Shown: piece after piece, positions 17,440-23,806 of the stretch
Numbering within the stretch: the first letter of the stretch is position 1
How the letters are laid out: each line of letters starts with the position of its first letter
Source of the DNA: Ruegeria lacuscaerulensis
GTDB taxonomy: Bacteria; Pseudomonadota; Alphaproteobacteria; Rhodobacterales; Rhodobacteraceae
Direction: 5' to 3'
DNA: 64,000 bases
Assembly: GCF_013034685.1 (NCBI RefSeq)
Contig: NZ_WQGO01000001.1
Span: 248,001-312,000, forward strand
The notes under the pieces: model-generated
The model's database searches: none
Seen by the model: only the letters and a program-made list of their open reading frames with translations
Told to the model about the DNA's origin: nothing
Made by a program: the position numbers and the translations under genes

Positions 17440-18800
17440 TCCGCTGGGCTGCTCTTGTGTTCGGTTTGGCATTGGCTGGATGTACGGCTGTTTCCGTCCC
17501 AGAACCACCCAGCCGGGTGAAGCCCACCGTTGAAGGGCTGCCGCCCCCAAAGGCCTTTGTAACCCCGCGCCCTACCCCGCCCGGTCGGGCAAATGCCGAT
17601 ATGGCGCGCGATTTCGTATCACTTCACTTTGCGCTGGAAAGCGGCACGCCCCTACCGGTCTTTACTCGCTTCGAGGGGCCCGTAACGGTGCGCCTGACCG
17701 GCCAGGTTACTCCGTCGATGCAGCAGGACTTGACCCGGTTGCTCAACCGTCTGCGCCGCGAAGCCCGGATCGACATCAAGCAAATCCCCGAAGGTCAGGC
17801 AAATATCACCATCGAGGCCGTCACTCAGGACCAAATTCAGGATATCCTGCCGCAAGCCGCCTGTTTCGTCGTCCCGAACGCCTCCAGTTTCGAGGAATAC
17901 AGCCGGGATCGGCGCAAGAAGAAAAGCAGTTGGGTCCGGCTGCAAGACCGGCAGCGACTGGGGATTTTCATCCCCTACGATGCCAGCCCGCAGGAAAAGC
18001 GCGATTGCCTGCACGAAGAGATTGCACAGGCTCTGGGGCCGCTGAACGACCTGTATCACCTGCCGGATTCAGTCTTTAACGATGACAATATACATACCGT
18101 TCTGACCGGGTTCGATATGCTGATGCTGCGCGCCGCCTACTCGCCTGACTTGCGCAGCGGCATGAGCCGTGAACAAGTCGAAGCCGTTATCCCCGGCATT
18201 CTACGCCGTCTGAACCCAAACGGCGAAGTCCAGCCCGTAGGTCCCCCGTCAGAAACCCCGCGTGAATGGATCAGGGCGGTGCAAAAATCGCTGAACCCCA
18301 ACCGCAACGTGCAGGCCCGGCTACGCTCTGCCCAGCGCGCCGCGCAGATCGGACACGAACAGGGCTGGACCGACCACCGCCGCGCCTATCCGCACTACCT
18401 GATGGGGCGCATGGGGCAATTTGACAACCCGCAAGCCGCTTTGCGCGAATATGATATCGCGCTGCAATTTCTGCGCACGTCACCGAGTACTGAGGTGCAT
18501 CAGGCCTACATTACCACGCAGCTTGGCGCCTATGCGCTGGCGCAAGGCAGCGGTCCCGACTTCCTGCCCGAATTGGACAAAGCCATCGACGTGATGACCC
18601 GCGCCGAAAACGCCTCGCAATTGGCGACTTTGCTGTTGCTGAAATCCGAAGCGCTGAATCAGGCCGGACGGTCCACGCAGGCACGTTCCGTCAGGCTGGA
18701 CAGTCTGGGGTGGGCGCGCTACGGCTTTGGCTCGGAAACGGTGGTCCGGTCGCTGATGCAAGAGGTTGCAGAAGCACCGTCCAACAACAGAGGCGGTTAA
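17436..18800 (+). CDS. DUF2927 lipoprotein
   Basis: A 454-residue predicted lipoprotein: the signal MIRWAALVFGLALAGC has a lipobox LAGC with Cys16. The DUF2927 core (about 90-260) includes CFVVPNASSFEEYSRDRRKK and a DCLHEEIAQALGPLNDLYHL block, followed by DDNIHTVLTGFDMLMLRAAY. The HEEIA stretch resembles a zincin helix but lacks the second His of HExxH. The C-terminal third has helical, TPR-like repeats. It overlaps the GNAT gene by four bases and precedes a tiny membrane protein and the VWA gene. Function is unknown; anchoring of the MoxR/VWA machinery at the envelope is one possibility. Confidence 0.8.
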   Translation: MIRWAALVFGLALAGCTAVSVPEPPSRVKPTVEGLPPPKAFVTPRPTPPGRANADMARDFVSLHFALESGTPLPVFTRFEGPVTVRLTGQVTPSMQQDLTRLLNRLRREARIDIKQIPEGQANITIEAVTQDQIQDILPQAACFVVPNASSFEEYSRDRRKKKSSWVRLQDRQRLGIFIPYDASPQEKRDCLHEEIAQALGPLNDLYHLPDSVFNDDNIHTVLTGFDMLMLRAAYSPDLRSGMSREQVEAVIPGILRRLNPNGEVQPVGPPSETPREWIRAVQKSLNPNRNVQARLRSAQRAAQIGHEQGWTDHRRAYPHYLMGRMGQFDNPQAALREYDIALQFLRTSPSTEVHQAYITTQLGAYALAQGSGPDFLPELDKAIDVMTRAENASQLATLLLLKSEALNQAGRSTQARSVRLDSLGWARYGFGSETVVRSLMQEVAEAPSNNRGG

Positions 18801-18803
18801 CGC

Positions 18804-18974
18804 ATGGTCGTAGTTCTGGGAATGGCGATACTGGGGGCAATCCTCGGGGCACTGACGGCACGAAAACGCAATGGCAGCGGCGCGGATATGGCGCAATATG
18901 CTGCGGGCTATGGCATCGCTTTTTCGTTGGTGGGTCTGGTCCTGTCCCTCATTCTCGTCCGACTGATCGCGTAG
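18804..18974 (+). CDS. Small two-helix membrane protein (56 residues)
   Basis: A short gene reading MVVVLGMAILGAILGALTARKR, a middle with NGSGADMAQYAAGYG, and a second hydrophobic stretch ending VLSLILVRLIA. Two membrane helices are joined by a short loop. A GAGGCGG ribosome site lies eight bases before the ATG, and the gene fits exactly between the DUF2927 gene (3-base gap) and the VWA gene (4-base gap), which makes it likely real. No family is recognised; the context suggests the MoxR/VWA module. Confidence 0.7.
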   Translation: MVVVLGMAILGAILGALTARKRNGSGADMAQYAAGYGIAFSLVGLVLSLILVRLIA

Positions 18975-18978
18975 ACCC

Positions 18979-20163
18979 ATGTTCCTGCCCTTCTTCGAAA
19001 ACCTCCGCAAAGCCCGTATTCCCGTCTCACTACGCGAATATCTGACCTTTCTGGAAGGCATGAAAAAGGGCCTGGCCACCTATGATGTCGAGGCATTCTA
19101 CTACCTCGCCCGCGTTTCGATGGTGAAGGACGAGCGCAATATCGACAAGTTCGATCAGGCCTTTGCTGCCAGTTTCAAGGGCTTGGAAGAGATCAGCTTT
19201 GATCAGGTGATCGAGGCCGTGGACATCCCCGCCGAGTGGCTGGCCAAGATGGCCGAAAAGCACCTGTCCGAGGACGAAAAGGCCGAGATCGAGGCCATGG
19301 GCGGGTTCGAAAAACTGATGGAGACGCTGCAAGAGCGTCTCAAGGATCAGGAAAGCCGCCATCAGGGCGGCAACAAGTGGATCGGCACGGCCGGGACCTC
19401 TCCGTTCGGGGCTTATGGCTATAACCCCGAGGGCGTGCGTATCGGCCAGAAGGAAAGCCGCCACCAGCGCGCGGTCAAGGTCTGGGACAAGCGCGAATTC
19501 AAAAACTTAGACGACACTGTTGAACTCGGCACCCGCAACATCAAGGTCGCCCTGAAACGCCTGCGCCGCTGGGCGCGCGAAGGCGCGGCGGATGAGCTGG
19601 ATCTGGACGGCACAATTCGCGCCACCGCGGAACACGGCTATCTGGACGTCAAAACCCGCCCCGAACGTCACAACGCGGTCAAAGTGCTGTTGTTTCTGGA
19701 CGTAGGCGGATCAATGGACCCGCATATCAAGGTGGTCGAAGAGCTGTTCTCAGCCGCGCGGACCGAGTTCAAGCATCTGGAATATTACTACTTCCACAAC
19801 TGCCTGTACGAAGGCGTCTGGCGCGACAATGCCCGCCGCTGGGATCAGCAGACCCCCACCCATGAGGTGCTGCGCACCTACGGCCCCGATTACAAGTGTA
19901 TTTTCGTAGGCGATGCCTCCATGAGCCCCTATGAAATCGCCTACCCCGGCGGGGCGAATGAGCACTGGAACCAAGAGGCAGGTCAGGTCTGGCTGCAACG
20001 CGCACGAGACCAGTGGAATTCAAACCTGTGGATCAACCCAGTGCCCGAGAAATACTGGGAATACACTCATTCCGTTAGCATGATCCGCGAGATTTTCGAG
20101 GACCGCATGGTGCCGATGACCTTGGCTGGGCTGGAACAGGGCATGCGCGAGCTAACGCGATAA
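18979..20163 (+). CDS. VWA domain protein, CoxE-like partner of MoxR
   Basis: A 394-residue cytoplasmic VWA protein of the CoxE/COG3825 type. The N-terminal half (PFFENLRKARIPVSLREYLTF) is the region expected to contact the ATPase. The metal-ion-dependent adhesion motif appears as FLDVGGSMDPH near residue 241: DxSxS with the first Ser replaced by Gly. The remainder of the VWA fold includes YKCIFVGDASMSPYE and ends in an elongated tail. It completes the MoxR module at 16047-20163. Its last 12 bases overlap the convergent hemolysin III gene. Confidence 0.9.
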   Translation: MFLPFFENLRKARIPVSLREYLTFLEGMKKGLATYDVEAFYYLARVSMVKDERNIDKFDQAFAASFKGLEEISFDQVIEAVDIPAEWLAKMAEKHLSEDEKAEIEAMGGFEKLMETLQERLKDQESRHQGGNKWIGTAGTSPFGAYGYNPEGVRIGQKESRHQRAVKVWDKREFKNLDDTVELGTRNIKVALKRLRRWAREGAADELDLDGTIRATAEHGYLDVKTRPERHNAVKVLLFLDVGGSMDPHIKVVEELFSAARTEFKHLEYYYFHNCLYEGVWRDNARRWDQQTPTHEVLRTYGPDYKCIFVGDASMSPYEIAYPGGANEHWNQEAGQVWLQRARDQWNSNLWINPVPEKYWEYTHSVSMIREIFEDRMVPMTLAGLEQGMRELTR

Positions 20164-20835
20164 AGGTTCGCTCGGTAACGCCGGGGCCCATGCCGTATGC
20201 GCGGAAACGGCGGCAAAAAACAGAACGCTGCCTGTCAGAACAAAAACATGCCAGATCGTGTTGTGAAAAGGCAGCCAGTCCAACAGGTAAAAGGCAATCC
20301 CGGTCGTGTAGACAATGCCGCCTGCGACCATCAGCCAGATAACGGGATGGGACAGGTCCGCTAGCAGAGATTGCCCCGCCCAGACGACGGCCCACCCCAT
20401 TAAAACGTAGAGCCCCAACCCAAACCATCGAAAGCGATGCGGGTCAATCATCTTCAGGGCCGACCCAAGCGTTGCCGAAGACCACAAACCAATCAACAAA
20501 CCCGGCGACTGTACGCCCGAAATCAATATGAATGGCGTATAGGTTCCAGCAATTTTCACATAGATTCCGGAATGGTCCAACCGCTGCAATACATGCCCCC
20601 ACCTGTCCGATTGCACCATGTTGTAGGCTGCCGAAAGCGACAGCATCAGAATAAGCGTGACCCCATAAACTGAAACGCCCAGTATCGCGGCGGGCTCGGT
20701 GCGGTACTGAACCGTCAAGAAAATGAGCGTAGGAACCGCGATGCTGGCGGCGCTGACGCCCAGAATATGCACAAACCCGTCGCTGATACGCTCGGCGCGG
20801 CTGTAAGATGGGCGGATTTCTGCAAAAGACCACAT
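20152..20835 (-). CDS. Hemolysin III / PAQR family membrane protein
   Basis: A 227-residue seven-helix membrane protein. The family signatures RISDGFVHILGV (helix 1), QRLDHSGIYVKIAGTYTPF (helix 3) and LLDWLPFHNTIWHVFVLTGS (helix 7) are present, with conserved Ser, Asp and His residues that bind metal in the adiponectin-receptor fold. Bacterial members are called hemolysin III but are probably hydrolases or lipid-fluidity factors. ATG 20835 fits the family start; a TTG at 20871 adds unconserved residues. Confidence 0.9.
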   Translation of the reverse strand: MWSFAEIRPSYSRAERISDGFVHILGVSAASIAVPTLIFLTVQYRTEPAAILGVSVYGVTLILMLSLSAAYNMVQSDRWGHVLQRLDHSGIYVKIAGTYTPFILISGVQSPGLLIGLWSSATLGSALKMIDPHRFRWFGLGLYVLMGWAVVWAGQSLLADLSHPVIWLMVAGGIVYTTGIAFYLLDWLPFHNTIWHVFVLTGSVLFFAAVSAHTAWAPALPSEPLSR

Positions 20836-20994
20836 GATAACAAGGGTATGGCGCAACCTCTCGCGCGGCAAGCAAAGGCTCAGTCGTTTCAGGCGACCTC
20901 ACCCTAGATTGATGTCACGCGAGCTAGGGCATCGTGATCGTTTCAGCCCCGATTTTTTGTTGCCCTCGCCCCGATCGCCCCCCATATCTGAGGT

Positions 20995-21684
20995 ATGCTG
21001 CGATTAACTCCGATCTTGCTGGCGATTGCCTATGCCGTTGTCATGTACCGGATTTCCGTCTGGCGCACCCATCGCGAGTTGGATGCGAAATCTACAGAGT
21101 TGGCGGATCCCGCTCTAAAACGCATGACTGACCGATTGGCCGCCGCGCTCGAGATCGAACGTGTGCCGGTTTATATCTATGAGATCGACCCTGTGAATGG
21201 GCTGGCCGCACCGGATGGACGGATTTTCATCACACGCGGGTTCTATCGCAAGTTCCGCAATGGAGACGTCTCGGCCGAGGAGATGGCCAGCGTGATCGCG
21301 CATGAGCTGGGCCATGTGGCCTTGGGTCATGCGCGGCGGCGGATGATTGATTTTTCCGGTCAGAATGCACTGCGGACGGCGTTGATGATGGTGTTGAACC
21401 GGTTCATTCCGTTTGTTGGCGCATGGCTCGCTAATATGCTCGCGCATCTGCTGGCCTCGCGCTTGTCACGTGGCGATGAATATGAGGCGGATGAATACGC
21501 CGCCGCGTTGTTGACCAAGGCAGGAATTGGGATCGGGCCGCAGAAATCTCTGTTTCACAAGCTTGAGGAACTGACCGAGCAACGCGCAGGTGTCACGCCC
21601 GCCTGGTTGATGAGCCATCCCAAGACAGATGAACGAATTGCGGCGCTGGAGGCGTTGGAGCAGCGTTGGGGTGCGGGTGGATAG
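20995..21684 (+). CDS. M48 family zinc metalloprotease (membrane-anchored)
   Basis: A 229-residue protein with one N-terminal membrane helix (LRLTPILLAIAYAVVMYRI). The HExxH zinc motif is VIAHELGHVALGH near residue 102, the third ligand Glu is in SRGDEYEADEYAA, and a C-terminal helix MSHPKTDERIAAL is typical of HtpX/Ste24-like proteases. It is shorter than HtpX (about 290) and has a weak second hydrophobic segment near 135-160. A role in membrane protein quality control is inferred. A hairpin repeat follows eight bases after the stop. Confidence 0.9.
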   Translation: MLRLTPILLAIAYAVVMYRISVWRTHRELDAKSTELADPALKRMTDRLAAALEIERVPVYIYEIDPVNGLAAPDGRIFITRGFYRKFRNGDVSAEEMASVIAHELGHVALGHARRRMIDFSGQNALRTALMMVLNRFIPFVGAWLANMLAHLLASRLSRGDEYEADEYAAALLTKAGIGIGPQKSLFHKLEELTEQRAGVTPAWLMSHPKTDERIAALEALEQRWGAGG

Positions 21685-21692
21685 GTTTCGGC

Positions 21693-21743
21693 TGTGAGGG
21701 GCCAGCCCCTCACACACCCCGGGATATTTTTAGCCAGATGAAG
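21693..21743 (+). repeat. Intergenic hairpin-box repeat, copy C
   Basis: A perfect ten-base stem TGTGAGGGGC/GCCCCTCACA with loop CA begins eight bases after the M48 stop. It is followed by CACCCCGGG and the box ATATTTTTAGCCAGATGAAG. The GC-rich stem followed by ATATTTTT resembles an intrinsic terminator, although the T-run starts some ten bases after the stem. Confidence 0.78.
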
Positions 21744-21755
21744 GGCGGATCGGGA

Positions 21756-22298
21756 TTAGGTCGTGAGAGCTTTGCCCAAACGCGGGAGGCGGGCTTTTTT
21801 CATCAGCCCGCGCAGGGTCCATTGGTCACCTGAGAGGTGGTTGGCCTGCGTGAGGACTCGGTGGGCGGTATCCGAGAGGCCTTGCGGATCGGCTTTCCAG
21901 AAGCCATGCAGCAGCGTGTCTGGGTCATGGCGGATCAGGCCCTCATCCGACAGGATGTTTCGGGGGAAGTCCTTGGCATTCATGGTGATGATCGCATCTG
22001 ACGACGAGGTTATGGCGGTGGCCAGAACGTGGATATCGGCGGCATCGGGTAGCCAGAGGCGCTGTTCCACGCCCGGTTGCGCCGCGCGTTCCGCCTTGGG
22101 CCAGTGCGATTGTGTCAGGGCAATTTCGGCGCGGGCCTGTACCTCGCCCGTGGGGCCCAGTTTGCGGGCGGCACGGGCCCATTCTTCGAGGATGCGCGCC
22201 GACCAGATGGGTTCGAAATGGCCCAGTTTTGCCGCGCCCAGTAGCATCTCTCGCATCACCGTGGGGTAGATGACGCATGTATCCAGAACCGCCCTCAC
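21756..22298 (-). CDS. PIN domain protein
   Basis: A 180-residue protein with the PIN ribonuclease pattern: AVLDTCVIYPTVMREML at the start (first acidic residue), IWSARILEEWARAARKLG, and DAADIHVLATAITSSSDAIITMNAKDFP with the C-terminal Asp cluster. This long form resembles the stand-alone PIN proteins rather than VapC (about 130 residues), and no antitoxin gene is adjacent. The GTG start at 22298 overlaps the stop of the methyltransferase gene by four bases, so translation is probably coupled. Target RNA unknown. Confidence 0.82.
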   Translation of the reverse strand: MRAVLDTCVIYPTVMREMLLGAAKLGHFEPIWSARILEEWARAARKLGPTGEVQARAEIALTQSHWPKAERAAQPGVEQRLWLPDAADIHVLATAITSSSDAIITMNAKDFPRNILSDEGLIRHDPDTLLHGFWKADPQGLSDTAHRVLTQANHLSGDQWTLRGLMKKARLPRLGKALTT

Positions 22299-23497
22299 AG
22301 CCGGTAGAACACGGCTTTGAGGTAGCCGCTTTCCGCCAGTTGCGGCAGTTGCGGGTGGTCGGGGCCAGCAAAGCCGGTGTGGATCAGTTGCGCCTGCCGC
22401 CCGGCCCGGCCGATCCCGCGGGATGAGGCGTCGCGGAAACGACCCAGATCGGCGGCGTGAGAACAGGAACACAGGCCAAGATAACCGCCCGGTTTGACCA
22501 GCGGCGCGGCCAGACGCGCGATGCGCTCATAGGCGCGCAGCCCCGCGTCCAGCGCCTGTTTCGAGGGCGCAAAGGCAGGCGGGTCGCAGATCACTACGTC
22601 GAATTGCGCGCCCTCTTCGCCCAATTGGGTCAGCACGTCGAAGGCATCGCCTTGGCGGGTTTGGAACCGGTCGGCACAGCCAGACGCCTGCGCGCCCTGA
22701 GTGGCCAGATCCAGTGCGGCGGCTGAACCATCGACGGACAGCGCTTGCCCCGCTCCGCCTGCCAGCATCGCCAGACCGAACCCGCCCACATGGCTGAACA
22801 CATCCAGCACCTGCGCGCCGGGTTGAACCAGACGCGCCGCGAAGGCGTGGTTGGGGCGCTGATCATAGAACAGCCCGGTTTTCTGGCCGCCGGTCAGGTC
22901 GGCCATATAGGTCGCGCCGTTCATCGGCACCGACAGCGGCGCGTCGGGGGCCGTGCCGTGCAGGGTGAGGTTGGCATCGTCCAGCCCCTCAAGCCCGCGT
23001 GTCCGGCCCGAGGCGTTTTTCAATACCGTGGTCACGCCCGTTACGGCGACCAGCGCGTCGGTCAGGGTGTCCAGATGCGCTTCGGCCCAGGCTGCGTTGG
23101 GTTGGATCACGCAGGCATCGCCAAAGCGGTCAATGATGACGCCGGGAAAACCATCCGCCTCGGCATGGATCAGACGGTAATAAGGCGCGTCGAACAGACG
23201 CTCGCGCATGTCCAGCGCGCGGCGCAGGCGGGTTTCGAACCACGTGGCGTTTAAATCGGCATCCAGATCGCGGTCCAACACGCGGCACATGATCTTGGAC
23301 TCGGGGTTTACTGCAACCAACGCGATGGGCGCGCGTTTTTCATCCTCTAACACGGCCAAAGCCCCTGCCGGGATTTTGCGGGTGCGGCGGTCGGTGACGA
23401 TATCATTGGCATAGACCCAGGGGAACCCGTGGCGCAGGCCGCGCGCATTGGCTTTGGGTTTCAGGCGGATACGGGGCCGGTCAGCGGTTTGGGTCAT
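22295..23497 (-). CDS. Class I SAM-dependent rRNA methyltransferase (RlmI-like)
   Basis: A 400-residue protein with an N-terminal PUA domain (RIRLKPKANARGLRHGFPWVYANDI) and a C-terminal Rossmann methyltransferase. The substrate/cofactor blocks GGQKTGLFYDQRPNHAF, VLDVFSHVGGFGLAMLAGGA and FDVVICDPPAFAPSK agree with RlmI/RlmK 23S rRNA cytosine-5 methyltransferases, and LGLCSCSHAADL holds the conserved Cys. Its stop overlaps the GTG of the PIN gene. RlmI itself modifies C1962 in E. coli; the exact site here is inferred. Confidence 0.92.
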   Translation of the reverse strand: MTQTADRPRIRLKPKANARGLRHGFPWVYANDIVTDRRTRKIPAGALAVLEDEKRAPIALVAVNPESKIMCRVLDRDLDADLNATWFETRLRRALDMRERLFDAPYYRLIHAEADGFPGVIIDRFGDACVIQPNAAWAEAHLDTLTDALVAVTGVTTVLKNASGRTRGLEGLDDANLTLHGTAPDAPLSVPMNGATYMADLTGGQKTGLFYDQRPNHAFAARLVQPGAQVLDVFSHVGGFGLAMLAGGAGQALSVDGSAAALDLATQGAQASGCADRFQTRQGDAFDVLTQLGEEGAQFDVVICDPPAFAPSKQALDAGLRAYERIARLAAPLVKPGGYLGLCSCSHAADLGRFRDASSRGIGRAGRQAQLIHTGFAGPDHPQLPQLAESGYLKAVFYRL

Positions 23498-23536
23498 GCC
23501 GCCTCTCTTAGTGGCTCCGGCGCGCGGGGAAAAGCC

Positions 23537-23806
23537 CTAGCGGCTGCGGGATTTCCAGCCGCCCCGGCGTTTGGGTTTTTGTGCTGCCTGCAGCCCTTCG
23601 GCCAGCACCTGCGTCATCGGGTGATCCGCCTGCGCCGCGTAGATCGAGTGCAGATCGGTCAGCGCCTGCGTCTGGTCCCGATCCGCAGGCAGGCTAAGCG
23701 CCCAATCCAAGAAGATACTGCGGCATTCGGGCAAGGTGATGCCCTCGATATTATATGCCTCGCGGATCAGGCCCTTGTGGTCGTTGGGGTCGTCACTGCG
23801 CGCCAT
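23537..23806 (-). CDS. Small conserved hypothetical protein
   Basis: An 89-residue soluble protein: MARSDDPNDHKGLIREAYNI, then ECRSIFLDWALSLPADRD, and a basic tail KPKRRGGWKSRSR. The ATG overlaps the end of glnE by 14 bases, so it is probably co-transcribed with glnE. Nothing in it points to a catalytic role. Similar small proteins occur behind glnE in related bacteria as far as I recall, but I cannot name a family. Confidence 0.65.
   Translation of the reverse strand: MARSDDPNDHKGLIREAYNIEGITLPECRSIFLDWALSLPADRDQTQALTDLHSIYAAQADHPMTQVLAEGLQAAQKPKRRGGWKSRSR

Noticed and set aside
16047..20163. MoxR/VWA genes as part of a carbon monoxide dehydrogenase cluster
   Set aside because: No coxS, coxM or coxL genes in the neighbourhood; the intervening genes are unrelated to CO oxidation.
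21756..22298. PIN gene as the toxin of a VapBC pair
   Set aside because: The protein is longer than VapC and neither neighbour is an antitoxin; the upstream gene is an rRNA methyltransferase.
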